DNA from: Burkholderiales bacterium
GTDB lineage: Bacteria > Pseudomonadota > Gammaproteobacteria > Burkholderiales > Burkholderiaceae_C
Direction: 5' to 3'
Assembly (NCBI GenBank): GCA_947381415.1
Contig: CANCVB010000022.1
Span: 1 to 44,039, forward strand
Length of the DNA: 44,039 bases
Part shown: one piece after another, positions 1 to 8,493 of the stretch
Layout: each line of letters opens with the position of its first letter
How positions within the stretch are numbered: the first letter of the stretch is position 1
Position numbers and translations under genes: made by a program
Notes under the pieces: model-generated
What the model was told of the DNA's origin: nothing
What the model saw: the letters and a program-made list of their open reading frames with translations, nothing else
Database searches by the model: none

Positions 1-16
1 GGCGTTGAATGGTCTT

Positions 17-1516
17 TCAGCCGCGCGCAGGGCCGCGGGGCTTAAAGCCAGAACCTCGCTTGGCGCCCGCGAACGATTTGCCACCGCCCGGTTTGCCAAA
101 ACGCTTGGGTTCAGAACCGGGGGCTCGTGGCGCGCGTTGGGTTGGCTCCAGACCGGGAATCATGTCTGCACGCAAAGGCTGTTGGGTGAAATGTTCAATG
201 TCCAAAATCTTGCGACGGTCACGCCATTCAGCAAAAGTCACCGCCAAGCCATCGCGTCCGGCGCGGCCAGTGCGGCCAATGCGGTGGACATAGTCTTCTT
301 GCTTCATCGGCAACCCAAAATTGAACACATGGCTGATGCTGGGCACATCAATGCCGCGTGCGGCCACATCGGTTGCCACCAAAATTTGCACACGCCCATC
401 GCGCAATGCTTGCAAGCGGCGGTTACGCAGACCTTGGCTTAAAGCTCCGTGCAATGCGACCGCAGAAAAACCCACCTGTTGCAAATCTTCGGCCAATGCA
501 TCGCATTCAATTTGGGTAGAGGCAAACACAATGGCTTGGTCAATGGTGGTGTCGCGCAGCCAATGGTCGAGCAATTTGCGTTTGTGGTGTTGGTTGTCCG
601 CCCAAAACAGCACCTGCTTGATATTGACATGGGCCTCTTGCGGCGAATCGACTTGCAGGCGCTGGGGCGTGCGCATGATGCGGGCAGCCAACTGCTGAAT
701 GCGCGGCGCGAAAGTGGCGCTGAACATCATGGTTTGGCGACGTGACTCGGTGAGCTTGTGCACCTCTGCCAAATCTTCGGCAAAGCCCAAATCCAGCATT
801 CTGTCGGCTTCATCGACAACCAGAAATTGCACTTTGTTCAAATGCAACTGCTTGGAGCGTTGCAAGTCCAGCAAGCGTCCAGGGGTAGCGACCACCAAAT
901 CGGCGTTATGCAAACGCGCGATTTGAACGGGGTACGGCATGCCGCCCACCACACAAGCAATGCGCAATCCTTTGCAGTGACGCACCAAGTCAATGGCGTC
1001 TTTGGCCACTTGCTGTGCTAGCTCGCGGGTAGGACACAAAATCAATGCGCCAGGGTTGGCAGGTTTGACATGGCGTGTATCGGTGGGGTTTTTGCGGCGG
1101 GGTTTTTTGGGCGCTTCTTCACCGCGCGCGACGGCTTGGGCGACTTTGTCTGCCCACGCCTTGTTCTCATCTTTTTCTTGCTGTTGCTGCTGTTGCAACA
1201 AGGTATGCAAGACAGGTAACAAGAAAGCAGCGGTTTTTCCGCTACCAGTTTGGCTAGAGACCAACAAATCGTTGGCCGGTTTGTCGGCGTTGTCTTGCAG
1301 CGCCAAGGGAATGGCACGAACTTGCACAGCAGTCGGTTGCGTAAAGTTCAAGTCACGCAAAGCCGACAACAACTCGGGCGCCAGACCCATAGCCACAAAG
1401 CCAGAACCATCTGAAGCTTTGGCTGCTTTGGGTTCAGTGGTGCTGGGGGTGGGGTGGTCGTCCAAAGAGTCCGCGATAGCTTCGGACACGGGATGGGAAT
1501 TCAAATCATCAGTCAT
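17..1516 (-). CDS. rhlE: DEAD-box ATP-dependent RNA helicase, RhlE-like
   Basis: ATP-dependent RNA unwinding, expected to act in ribosome assembly or RNA decay. The 499-residue protein shows the family motifs in order: Q motif (FTQPTAVQ, about 58-65), motif I SQTGSGKT (88-95), PTRELAQQ (162-169), DEAD (235-238), SAT (266-268), RGID and HRIGRTGR. Between motif I and PTRELA lies an unusual charged insert with a run of six glutamines (about 108-155). The C-terminus is a basic Gly/Arg/Lys-rich tail, typical of RhlE proteins that hold RNA non-specifically. It is preceded by a 197-base leader full of inverted repeats (see the separate entry). The assignment to RhlE rather than another DEAD-box subgroup rests on the tail and on general similarity. 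Confidence 0.93.
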   Translation of the reverse strand: MTDDLNSHPVSEAIADSLDDHPTPSTTEPKAAKASDGSGFVAMGLAPELLSALRDLNFTQPTAVQVRAIPLALQDNADKPANDLLVSSQTGSGKTAAFLLPVLHTLLQQQQQQEKDENKAWADKVAQAVARGEEAPKKPRRKNPTDTRHVKPANPGALILCPTRELAQQVAKDAIDLVRHCKGLRIACVVGGMPYPVQIARLHNADLVVATPGRLLDLQRSKQLHLNKVQFLVVDEADRMLDLGFAEDLAEVHKLTESRRQTMMFSATFAPRIQQLAARIMRTPQRLQVDSPQEAHVNIKQVLFWADNQHHKRKLLDHWLRDTTIDQAIVFASTQIECDALAEDLQQVGFSAVALHGALSQGLRNRRLQALRDGRVQILVATDVAARGIDVPSISHVFNFGLPMKQEDYVHRIGRTGRAGRDGLAVTFAEWRDRRKILDIEHFTQQPLRADMIPGLEPTQRAPRAPGSEPKRFGKPGGGKSFAGAKRGSGFKPRGPARG

Positions 1517-1552
1517 AGATAAAGCCCTGCCTAACGGCGGGCACTCCGTTCA

Positions 1553-1704
1553 AAGGTTGGAAAAACATCAACCTTCAAACAAAGCAAGCCAATTTTCAAC
1601 ATTGGCGTGGTTCAACTGTATGAACCCAAGGTGTGAGGCAGATGTAGCAAGTGGGTAAGTGACCCAACAGCATGTATTGTCGCACGGATCAGGGTCTACC
1701 CTGA
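1553..1704 (-). other. Hairpin-rich leader upstream of the DEAD-box helicase
   Basis: The 197 bases between orn and rhlE hold four perfect inverted repeats: 1689-1704 (6-bp arms, 4-base loop), 1652-1666 (5-bp arms, 5-base loop), 1609-1626 (6-bp arms, 6-base loop) and 1553-1575 (7-bp arms, 9-base loop). None is followed by a clear T-tract on the minus strand, so they do not look like simple terminators of orn. They would lie in the 5' leader of the helicase mRNA if transcription starts near orn. No small ORF or known riboswitch was recognised. Confidence 0.5.
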
Positions 1705-1713
1705 GAAATATTT

Positions 1714-2307
1714 TCAGAGCTTGAGAAAGTGCTCGCGGTAATGCGCCATTTCGTCAATCGATTCATGCACATCGGCCAAGGCTGTGTGGCTTTGGCGCTT
1801 TTTAAAACTGGCATAGACCTCGGGCTTCCAACGCTTGGACAACTCTTTGAGCGTGCTGACATCTAAATTGCGGTAGTGAAACCATGCTTCGAATTTGGGC
1901 ATGTACTTGACCAAAAAGCGTCTGTCTTGGCTGATGGTGTTGCCGCACATGGGCGAAACACCTTTGGAAACATATTGCTTGATAAATGCAACCAGTTGCT
2001 CCTGGACCTGTTCTTCATCCAACGTGGAGGCTTTCACTTTGTCTACCAAGCCGCTTTTGCCGTGGGTGCCTTTGTTCCAAGCGTCCATGCCATTGAGCAC
2101 AGCGTCGGACTGGTGCACCACCCAGACAGGGCTTTCTATGCGAGGCGTGAGGTGCGGCCCCGTCACCACCACTGCAATTTCAAGCAATTTCTCTTTTTCG
2201 GGGTCAAGCCCAGACATTTCGCAGTCCAACCAAACCAGGTTGTCATCGGACTTTTTCAGCACGTCATCTTCAACGGCAATGGGGCTATTCGGTACAGTCA
2301 TGTTCAT
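1714..2307 (-). CDS. orn: Oligoribonuclease
   Basis: A 3'-to-5' exonuclease that removes the last 2-5 nucleotide RNA fragments, including the c-di-GMP product pGpG. It is a DEDDh-family protein: the first acidic pair is in [11 protein letters not shown], another Asp is in [12 protein letters not shown], and the catalytic His and Asp are in [13 protein letters not shown]. At 197 residues it is slightly longer than the usual 180 or so because of a 20-residue N-terminal extension. ATG is at 2307; an in-frame ATG two codons later is also possible. It diverges from the M48 protease gene with only 27 bases between starts, so its promoter must lie close to or inside that gene. Confidence 0.95.
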   Translation of the reverse strand: MNMTVPNSPIAVEDDVLKKSDDNLVWLDCEMSGLDPEKEKLLEIAVVVTGPHLTPRIESPVWVVHQSDAVLNGMDAWNKGTHGKSGLVDKVKASTLDEEQVQEQLVAFIKQYVSKGVSPMCGNTISQDRRFLVKYMPKFEAWFHYRNLDVSTLKELSKRWKPEVYASFKKRQSHTALADVHESIDEMAHYREHFLKL

Positions 2308-2322
2308 TCGGCGATTGTCCTC

Positions 2323-2337
2323 TAAACTTAACCTATG
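2323..2337 (+). promoter_or_regulatory. -10-like hexamer abutting the M48 protease start
   Basis: TAAACT at 2323-2328 is followed 6 bases later by the ATG at 2335. No Shine-Dalgarno sequence lies before the ATG. If this is the -10 element, transcription would start at or next to the A of the ATG, giving a leaderless mRNA. No convincing -35 element is seen. Confidence 0.35.
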
Positions 2338-3591
2338 AATACCTCACTGACATTCACTCTGGTTTTTACCAGCTTGCTGCTTCTCAACCTGCTTCTTAAA
2401 TTCTGGCTCGCTAACCGCCAAATGCGCCATGTGGCGCACCATCGCCCCAACGTCCCCGAAGCTTTTGCCACCGTCATCGACCTCACAGCGCACCAAAAGG
2501 CTGCCGATTACACGCTGGCCAAACTGCGCATTGGCCAATGGGACATGGCGCTTGATGCCGCCATGCTGGTGGTGTGGACCTTGCTGGGTGGCTTGGGTTT
2601 GCTTGACCAATGGTTGCTGGAGCTCTTGGGTGCAGGCATGGCACAACAAATTTGTTTGGTGGTGAGCTTCATGCTCATCAGCGCAGTGGTCAATTTACCC
2701 CTGTCATACATCCAAACCTTCCATGTAGAGCAGTCCTTTGGCTTTAACCGCATGACCCTGGGTTTGTGGCTCAGCGACATGCTCAAGGGCAGCTTGGTGG
2801 CAGCAGCATTGGGCTTGCCCTTGCTCTGGTTGGTGTTGTATTTGATGCAATCCGGAGGCGCCTGGTGGTGGCTGATTGCTTGGGCTGTGTTGGTGGTCTA
2901 TCAGTTGTTCATGATGTGGCTGGCGCCTAGCGTCATCATGCCCTTGTTCAACAAGTTTCAACCGCTGGAAGACGCTTCCATCAAAGACCGTGTGGCGGCC
3001 TTGATGCAACGAACAGGTTTTCAAGCAGAAGGTTTTTTTGTGATGGACGGCAGCCGTCGCTCGGCGCATTCCAATGCATTCTTCACAGGTCTGGGTAAAA
3101 ACAAGCGCGTGGTGTTTTTTGACACCTTGCTCAAACAACTCAGTCCTGAAGAAATGGAAGCTGTATTGGCCCATGAGCTGGGGCATGCCAAGCTCAAACA
3201 CATTCCCAAAACCTTGCTCAGCAGCTTTACTTTGACGTTGGCAGGACTGGCTGTCTTAGGTTGGCTAAGTACCCAGACTTGGTTTTATGAAGGCCTAGGT
3301 GTTCAACCCCATTTAGGCAGTTCCAACGATGCGCTTGCGTTACTGCTCTTCATGTTGTTTGTGCCGCTCATGACGTTTGTCTCCACACCGTTGCGTGCTG
3401 CCCGTTCGCGCCAGCATGAATTTGAAGCGGATGCTTTTGCTTGCCAATACGCCAATGGCGCCGACTTGCGACAAGCCTTGCTCAAGCTTTACCAAGACAA
3501 CGCTTCTAGCCTCACCCCCGACCCTCTGTATGTGGCCTTCTACCACTCACACCCGCCTGCTGCGCAACGTTTGGCGCGGCTGACTGCATGA
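2335..3591 (+). CDS. M48 family zinc metalloprotease, Ste24-like
   Basis: An integral membrane zinc protease resembling CAAX prenyl protease 1 (Ste24). Its bacterial substrate is unknown; membrane-protein quality control is the usual suggestion. Visible features are an N-terminal membrane segment, several further hydrophobic segments, the zinc motif HELGH (in [13 protein letters not shown], about residues 280-292) and the third ligand region [11 protein letters not shown] (about 360-370). The length of 418 residues is normal for the family. The gene overlaps rsgA by four bases (ATGA at 3588), so the two are probably translationally coupled. Confidence 0.93.
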   Translation: MNTSLTFTLVFTSLLLLNLLLKFWLANRQMRHVAHHRPNVPEAFATVIDLTAHQKAADYTLAKLRIGQWDMALDAAMLVVWTLLGGLGLLDQWLLELLGAGMAQQICLVVSFMLISAVVNLPLSYIQTFHVEQSFGFNRMTLGLWLSDMLKGSLVAAALGLPLLWLVLYLMQSGGAWWWLIAWAVLVVYQLFMMWLAPSVIMPLFNKFQPLEDASIKDRVAALMQRTGFQAEGFFVMDGSRRSAHSNAFFTGLGKNKRVVFFDTLLKQLSPEEMEAVLAHELGHAKLKHIPKTLLSSFTLTLAGLAVLGWLSTQTWFYEGLGVQPHLGSSNDALALLLFMLFVPLMTFVSTPLRAARSRQHEFEADAFACQYANGADLRQALLKLYQDNASSLTPDPLYVAFYHSHPPAAQRLARLTA

Positions 3592-4481
3592 ACCACACAG
3601 GTTTGGTGGTAGCCAGCCATGGTCGCCATGTGTGGGTTGAAGATGCTTCAGGGGAGCGCCGCATTTGCCATCCGCGGGGCAAAAAAAACCATGCTGTGGT
3701 CGGCGACCATGTGCAATGGAGCGCCAGTGAAGATGGTGGCAGCATTGAAGCTGTTGACACGCGAAAAAATCTTTTTTACCGACAAGACGAGGTTCGCACC
3801 AAGTCTTTTGCCGCCAATATCGACCAGGTGCTGGTGCTGGTGGCTGCTGAGCCTGATTTTTCGCAAAGCCAGTTGGCACGAGCCCTGATTGCCGCTCGCC
3901 ATGAGGGCATTCGCACCTTGATAGGTTTGAACAAACAAGACCTGAGCGAGGCATTTGCCAAAGCTTGGCAAAAATTGTTGCCTTACCAACAACTGGGCTG
4001 CGTGGTGCTTCCGCTGAGTCTGAAAGACCCCCACCATGATTTGAGCGCGCTCAAGCATGAACTTGCCAACCGCGTGACCTTGGTGCTGGGCCCTTCTGGT
4101 GCGGGCAAAAGCACACTGATCAATCGTTTGGTTCCGTTGGCAAAGGCGGCTACCAACACCATTTCTCAGGCTTTGCAATCAGGCAAACACACCACCACCT
4201 CTACCACTTGGTACTGGGTGGACGACGCCAAAACAACGGCTTTGATGGACTCTCCAGGTTTTCAAGCATTTGGCTTGCACCACATTGCGCCAAGTGCATT
4301 GGCGTCGTGTATGCCTGATATGGCCGCACATGCAGACCACTGCAAATTTCACAATTGCAGCCATGTGCATGAACCTGATTGCGGCGTGCGTGAAGCCTTG
4401 CTAGCGCAAGCCATAGACCCGGGACGTTACAAAATTTATACCGAACTTTTCGCTGAACTGTCGGCGCCTAAAAATTACTAA
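3588..4481 (+). CDS. rsgA: Ribosome small subunit-dependent GTPase A
   Basis: A circularly permuted GTPase that acts in late 30S subunit maturation. The order is an N-terminal OB-fold (about 1-65), a permuted G domain with G4 LNKQDL, then G1 GPSGAGKST, then G3 DSPGF, and a C-terminal zinc finger with the C-x4-C-x-H-x5-C pattern in CKFHNCSHVHEPDC. The length of 297 residues is normal. The start overlaps the stop of the M48 gene. It converges on the CobD-like gene with only four bases between stop codons and no visible terminator. Confidence 0.95.
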   Translation: MNHTGLVVASHGRHVWVEDASGERRICHPRGKKNHAVVGDHVQWSASEDGGSIEAVDTRKNLFYRQDEVRTKSFAANIDQVLVLVAAEPDFSQSQLARALIAARHEGIRTLIGLNKQDLSEAFAKAWQKLLPYQQLGCVVLPLSLKDPHHDLSALKHELANRVTLVLGPSGAGKSTLINRLVPLAKAATNTISQALQSGKHTTTSTTWYWVDDAKTTALMDSPGFQAFGLHHIAPSALASCMPDMAAHADHCKFHNCSHVHEPDCGVREALLAQAIDPGRYKIYTELFAELSAPKNY

Positions 4482-4485
4482 CGAA

Positions 4486-5460
4486 TCAACCCAATAAACG
4501 CGCCAGGGTCAAAAGCGCCAGCAACAGCATCCACATCACCACAGCACGCCACACCAAACCAACCATGCTGCGCAAATGAAAGAGTTCGGGTTCGCGCCCT
4601 GCCGTGGTCTCCACGGCCTGCGGCGTGAGCAACATCTCTTCATCGGTTTTACCCAAGGTCTTGCCGCCCAAACGCACATTGATGGCACCCGAGGTGGCAG
4701 CCAGCACCACGCCGTCGTTGGCGTCTGGAAAATGCGCCGCATCATGACGCCAGGCCTCTACCGCGTCTTCAAAATTGCCCACCACGGCAAAGCTCAATGC
4801 GGTCAAACGGGCAGGCCCCCAGTCCGTCACTTGCCAAGCCTTGGCCGCACATAATTCCAAAGCGGGGCTGTAATGCGATGGGTCTAAAGCCGCTGCGCTT
4901 TGTTGGCTGTTCCAAGCACGCGACAAAAATTCAGCCATGCGGTAGAGCACCGCACCCATGGGCCCCAAACCCAGACCCGCCAAAACTGCAAACCAAACCA
5001 CCACACCAAAAACATGGCGGTGTGCCGATATGGCCGAGTACTCAATGACATGGCGGATGATTTCCGCACGCGACAGGTTTTCACCTTTGGCACCCGACCA
5101 TTGCGAAAGCAAGGTATTGGCCAAAACATCATCGCCGACCGACAAGGCTTGTCGAATCTGCGTGAAGTGGTGACTGAAGTGACGAAACCCCAAGGTGGCG
5201 TAAAGCACTGCGACACTCCACAGCATGGCAAACAGCCAGCCAAGGTACCAAAGCAAGAGGACATGTATCACCCACACAAGCACGCAGGGAACGCCAATGG
5301 CCACGGTCCAAGCCGTCCAAGCATGGCGCTGATCCCCAGTGTCCAAGGTGTTGCGAACCTTGTCCGACCACGATTGTGAAACCCGTTCCAAACTTTCGCC
5401 AAAACTCAAGGGTCGGGCCTGCTCCAGCAGAAAAGCAAATAAAAGTGCAAAAAAGCTCAT
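4486..5460 (-). CDS. CobD/CbiB-family (AmpE-like) membrane protein
   Basis: A 324-residue membrane protein starting MSFFALLFAFLLEQARPL, which is the usual N-terminus of this family, so I chose the ATG at 5460 over the upstream in-frame codon at 5502. Four or five hydrophobic segments are visible, at roughly 1-15, 50-95, 150-180 and the C-terminus. CobD/CbiB makes adenosylcobinamide phosphate, and AmpE is a relative with a signalling role. No cobalamin gene lies nearby, so a role in B12 synthesis is not supported by context. It lies 38 bases after the Nudix gene on the same strand. Confidence 0.8.
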   Translation of the reverse strand: MSFFALLFAFLLEQARPLSFGESLERVSQSWSDKVRNTLDTGDQRHAWTAWTVAIGVPCVLVWVIHVLLLWYLGWLFAMLWSVAVLYATLGFRHFSHHFTQIRQALSVGDDVLANTLLSQWSGAKGENLSRAEIIRHVIEYSAISAHRHVFGVVVWFAVLAGLGLGPMGAVLYRMAEFLSRAWNSQQSAAALDPSHYSPALELCAAKAWQVTDWGPARLTALSFAVVGNFEDAVEAWRHDAAHFPDANDGVVLAATSGAINVRLGGKTLGKTDEEMLLTPQAVETTAGREPELFHLRSMVGLVWRAVVMWMLLLALLTLARLLG

Positions 5461-5498
5461 GCCTGAATGATAGTCAAGCTGAAACGAACTTGGCAGAC

Positions 5499-6194
5499 TC
5501 AATCAGGATCGGCGCTTAAAAAACAGTAAAGGTTGCGCAAAATACCCGCTGTCACGCCCCAAATAAAACGTTTTTGGTGGTTATCTTCATAGGGCATCGA
5601 GAACCATTCGCGCCGCACACCCGACCACTCCACCGCATGGCGGCAGTGATTGGCGGGGTTCATCACATGCGACAAAGGCACTTCAAACACCTGTGCCACC
5701 TCGTGAGGGTTGGCCTGCAAGCGCATGGCAGGGTCCAGCAACGCCACCACCGGTGTAACCTTGAAACCTGTGCCAGTGACATACAAAGGCAAGGTACCTA
5801 AGACCTCGATGTGCGACACGTCCAGTCCCACCTCTTCTTGTGACTCACGCAAGGCTGCGGCCACCGCATCGGCATCGCCGGGGTCTTGCCGTCCCCCAGG
5901 AAAAGCAATCTGACCTGAATGGGTCGATAAATGGGCGGTTCTGAGTGTGAGCAGCACAGTGGGTTGGCTGCGCATCACCACGCCGAGCAGCACAGACGCG
6001 TCGACCGGGGGCTTGAGGGGATTGAGCGCAGGCTCGCGCATGGCATCAGGTTGCCATACCGGCGGCGAAGCGAAGTGCTGCCGCAAGCCCTGGGGCTGCA
6101 GCCTGTGTGCTGGTACGGCTGGCAAATGGCCATCCCAGCCCAAAACCTCGGCAGTTTCAGGGGAAAAGCGGGGTATTTGGGTCAATGAAACCAC
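5499..6194 (-). CDS. Nudix hydrolase, probable CoA pyrophosphatase
   Basis: Predicted to cleave the pyrophosphate of coenzyme A or its derivatives. The Nudix box runs from GGRQDPGD to RESQEEVGL (about residues 95-120) and fits GX5EX7REUXEEXGU with the usual relaxed fourth position of the CoA-specific group (NudL/YeaB). The upstream SGQIAFPGG is also typical of that group. At 231 residues it is slightly long. The start is a GTG at 6194; no in-frame ATG lies near it and no strong Shine-Dalgarno sequence is present. It lies just downstream of the rplS terminator, so it probably has its own promoter. Confidence 0.88.
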   Translation of the reverse strand: MVSLTQIPRFSPETAEVLGWDGHLPAVPAHRLQPQGLRQHFASPPVWQPDAMREPALNPLKPPVDASVLLGVVMRSQPTVLLTLRTAHLSTHSGQIAFPGGRQDPGDADAVAAALRESQEEVGLDVSHIEVLGTLPLYVTGTGFKVTPVVALLDPAMRLQANPHEVAQVFEVPLSHVMNPANHCRHAVEWSGVRREWFSMPYEDNHQKRFIWGVTAGILRNLYCFLSADPD

Positions 6195-6214
6195 AGTTGA
6201 ATAAGCAAGAGTAA

Positions 6215-6249
6215 GAAAAAAACCGCCTCAGCGCGAACTGGGGCGGTTT
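6215..6249 (-). terminator. Rho-independent terminator of the rpsP-rplS operon
   Basis: On the minus strand an AAACCGCC arm pairs with GGCGGTTT, with additional pairing near the loop, followed by a run of seven T. It begins about 25 bases after the rplS stop codon. It closes the ribosomal operon before the Nudix gene. Confidence 0.88.
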
Positions 6250-6274
6250 GTTGGAAGCAGACCTGGGCGAGGTC

Positions 6275-6658
6275 TTACTTGGCTGCCGCAGCAGATGTTG
6301 CCTTGGCAGTGAGTTTTTCTTTGATACGCGCAGACTTGCCGCTGCGTTCACGCAAATAGTACAACTTGGCACGACGCACATCGCCACGACGCTTGACTTC
6401 AATGCTGGCGATCAAGGGGCTGTAGGTTTGGAAAGTACGCTCCACGCCTTCACCGCTGGAGATTTTGCGAACGATAAAGTTGGAATTGATACCGCGGTTG
6501 CGCTTGGCAATGACCACGCCTTCAAAGGCCTGCACACGTTTACGGGTTCCCTCGACCACGTTGACGCTGACCACCACGGTGTCACCAGGGGCGAAAACCG
6601 GGATTTTCTTGCCCATACGGGCGATTTCTTCTTGTTCCAGAGTTTGGATGAGATTCAT
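6275..6658 (-). CDS. rplS: 50S ribosomal protein L19
   Basis: Structural protein at the 30S-50S interface. The 127-residue sequence starts [20 protein letters not shown] and contains the L19 core [26 protein letters not shown] and [20 protein letters not shown]-terminal Lys/Ala-rich tail is slightly longer than in E. coli. It is the last gene of rpsP-rimM-trmD-rplS and is separated from trmD by 105 bases that hold its own probable promoter. A terminator follows. Confidence 0.98.
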   Translation of the reverse strand: MNLIQTLEQEEIARMGKKIPVFAPGDTVVVSVNVVEGTRKRVQAFEGVVIAKRNRGINSNFIVRKISSGEGVERTFQTYSPLIASIEVKRRGDVRRAKLYYLRERSGKSARIKEKLTAKATSAAAAK

Positions 6659-6703
6659 GTTGTCCTCACAATGATCGTGGATGCGCTACACAAAAGGCCT
6701 ATG

Positions 6704-6716
6704 GTGTTCAGAACAC
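6704..6716 (-). promoter_or_regulatory. Palindrome in the rplS leader
   Basis: GTGTTCAGAACAC is a perfect 6-1-6 inverted repeat that lies between the probable rplS -10 element and the ATG. As RNA it would fold to a 5-bp stem with a 3-base loop. It could be part of an L19 autoregulatory leader or a DNA operator; the sequence alone does not decide. Confidence 0.35.
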
Positions 6717-6738
6717 GAGGCGGCCATCCAGAGGATCG

Positions 6739-6754
6739 AAAGCCCGCCATTATA
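6739..6754 (-). promoter_or_regulatory. Core promoter of rplS
   Basis: The minus strand reads TATAATGGCGGGCTTT: a consensus -10 followed at once by a GC-rich discriminator. It lies about 80 bases upstream of the rplS ATG. The same 16 bases, with one change each, occur before rpsP and rpsT. No good -35 was found at 16-18 bases. Confidence 0.6.
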
Positions 6755-6763
6755 GCCCGCTGG

Positions 6764-7525
6764 CTAGTCTTTGGGCGGGTCGCCCAACAGTTGCTCGTCA
6801 CAGCGGGTCAAAAGTCCCGATGCGCGGGCTTTTTCCAGTAAATCGGGACGTGTTTGGGCCGTCAGCATCACACTTTTTTGGCGTCGCCAAGCGGCAATCT
6901 GCGCATGATGCCCCGACAGCAAGGCATCGGGAACCGCATGCCCTTGCCATACCTCTGGTCGCGTGTAATGGGGGCAATCCAGCAAACCGCTCATGGCGGG
7001 GGTAAAACTGTCTTGCAAGTGGCTTTGTTCATCGTGCAACACACCCGGCTGCAAACGCGCCAGCGCGTCCAACCAGGCCATGGCGGCAATCTCACCACCA
7101 GACAACACAAAATCGCCCAAACTGATTTGCGCGTCGACATGGGTATCGATAAACCGCTGGTCTATGCCCTCATAGCGACCGCAAAGCAGGACCACGCCAG
7201 GCGTTTGACCGCTGTGCGCCACCCGTTTTTGGGTCAGTACCTCTCCGGCTGGCGAGAAATACAACAAGGGTGCCTGATTTCTGTCTAAGCCACTGTCGTC
7301 ACGAACGGCTTGCAGGCAAGCGGCCAGCGGTTCAGCCAGCATCACCATGCCAGGTCCCCCACCAAAAGGCCGGTCGTCGACCCGTTTGTAATTCCCTGAG
7401 GCGTGGTCGCGTGGGTTCCATGTTTTGACCTGTATCAGCCCGCTGTCATAGGCACGCCTTGTGACGCCCGCTTGCAAAAAAGCGGGAAACAGTTCAGGGA
7501 ACAAAGTGATGATGTCGACGCGCAT
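6764..7525 (-). CDS. trmD: tRNA (guanine-N1-)-methyltransferase TrmD
   Basis: Methylates G37 of tRNAs using S-adenosylmethionine, which prevents +1 frameshifting. The 253-residue protein begins MRVDIITLFPELF and shows the SPOUT knot residues LLCGRYEGIDQR and the segment SLGDFVLSGGE. The ATG at 7525 is preferred to a TTG two codons upstream. It lies 26 bases after rimM in the ribosomal operon. Confidence 0.97.
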   Translation of the reverse strand: MRVDIITLFPELFPAFLQAGVTRRAYDSGLIQVKTWNPRDHASGNYKRVDDRPFGGGPGMVMLAEPLAACLQAVRDDSGLDRNQAPLLYFSPAGEVLTQKRVAHSGQTPGVVLLCGRYEGIDQRFIDTHVDAQISLGDFVLSGGEIAAMAWLDALARLQPGVLHDEQSHLQDSFTPAMSGLLDCPHYTRPEVWQGHAVPDALLSGHHAQIAAWRRQKSVMLTAQTRPDLLEKARASGLLTRCDEQLLGDPPKD

Positions 7526-7551
7526 GGTCAAAGGGTCGGCAAATGGCTACA

Positions 7552-8124
7552 TCAGTAATCGGCTTGCCAGTCGACTGTGATCAAGCGAGCCTGGGTATCC
7601 ACCGTGTCGACATAGGCCGAGACAAAGGGAATCATGTGTTCGATGGGTTTGCCTTGGGCATCGGTCGATGCACCGCGCAACACCAACACAGTTTGTGGGC
7701 CGGTAGACATCAATTCGGTCACCTCCCCCAAATCGACACCTTCGCGGTTGCGGACCTGCAATCCAATCAGGTCAACCCAATAGTATTCGTCGCTGGCGGG
7801 GGTAGGAAAACTCGCGCGCGGCACAAATATGCGTGCCCCTTTGAGGCTTTGCGCCACATCGCGGTCATCCAATGCTTGGATGCTGGCCACCACGCTGTCC
7901 GAATGCGCCTTGGCTTCACGCACATGCAACAACACCGTGCCGGCGAAAGGCGAGGCACCGCGTTCATTGGGCTGTAAATACCAGCGTTTAGAAGAAAACA
8001 GCGCCTCGGGTGAGGCGCTGTGGGGAAGGATTTTCAACCAACCCTTGAGTCCCCAAGCATCCAAAATACGCCCAACTTCGACAGCGTCAGGCGGTAGTTC
8101 AGCAGGCTCCCAAGCGGTTTGCAT
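7552..8124 (-). CDS. rimM: Ribosome maturation factor RimM
   Basis: Binds S19 and assists assembly of the 30S head. The protein has 190 residues, with an N-terminal RimM barrel (VEVGRILDAWGLKGWLKI at about 16-33) and a C-terminal PRC-barrel (YYWVDLIGLQVRN, then LGEVTELMSTG). It sits between rpsP (16-base gap) and trmD in the usual order. Confidence 0.96.
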   Translation of the reverse strand: MQTAWEPAELPPDAVEVGRILDAWGLKGWLKILPHSASPEALFSSKRWYLQPNERGASPFAGTVLLHVREAKAHSDSVVASIQALDDRDVAQSLKGARIFVPRASFPTPASDEYYWVDLIGLQVRNREGVDLGEVTELMSTGPQTVLVLRGASTDAQGKPIEHMIPFVSAYVDTVDTQARLITVDWQADY

Positions 8125-8140
8125 GGGTGGGGGTGGGCTT

Positions 8141-8392
8141 TTAAGCGGCAGCTTTGCCGGCTTGTTTGATCAAACGATCAACCGTGGGCGAGGTTTGAGC
8201 GCCAACACCGACCCAGTAGCTGAGGCGGTCTTGTGCAATGCGCAAGCTTTCCTCACCAACAGAAGCGATGGGGTTGTAAAAACCGATGCGCTCGATAAAG
8301 CGGCCATCGCGACGAACGCGTTTGTCAGCCACAACAATATTGAAAAAGGGACGGGCTTTAGCGCCGCCGCGTGAAAGTCGAATGACGACCAT
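8141..8392 (-). CDS. rpsP: 30S ribosomal protein S16
   Basis: An 83-residue protein beginning [20 protein letters not shown], the normal S16 N-terminus, with the family segment [15 protein letters not shown]. It is the first gene of the rpsP-rimM-trmD-rplS operon. A probable promoter lies at 8466-8481. Confidence 0.98.
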   Translation of the reverse strand: MVVIRLSRGGAKARPFFNIVVADKRVRRDGRFIERIGFYNPIASVGEESLRIAQDRLSYWVGVGAQTSPTVDRLIKQAGKAAA

Positions 8393-8465
8393 GGTTTATC
8401 CTTGGGTGCAGACTTTGATTCAACGATGAGACACGCGACATGACCACCCGGCCAGCGCTCGCTGA

Positions 8466-8481
8466 AAAGCCTGCCATTATA
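8466..8481 (-). promoter_or_regulatory. Core promoter of rpsP
   Basis: The minus strand reads TATAATGGCAGGCTTT, one base different from the rplS copy. Transcription would start about 75-80 bases before the rpsP ATG. A small inverted repeat (CAGCG-CGCTG) at 8453-8464 follows immediately. The same bases read on the plus strand include TATAGA just before the GNAT gene, so the two promoters overlap back to back. Confidence 0.6.
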
Positions 8482-8493
8482 GACTGAGCCTCC

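Noticed and set aside
1180..1200. Glutamine-codon run in rhlE as a phase-variable repeat
   Set aside because: The codons are mixed CAA and CAG and a three-base repeat would not shift the frame.
1689..1704. Hairpin after orn as its terminator
   Set aside because: The stem is only six base pairs and no run of T follows on the minus strand.
4486..5460. Assignment as cobalamin biosynthesis protein CobD/CbiB
   Set aside because: No other cobalamin gene lies nearby and AmpE-like relatives share the fold; kept as a family-level call.
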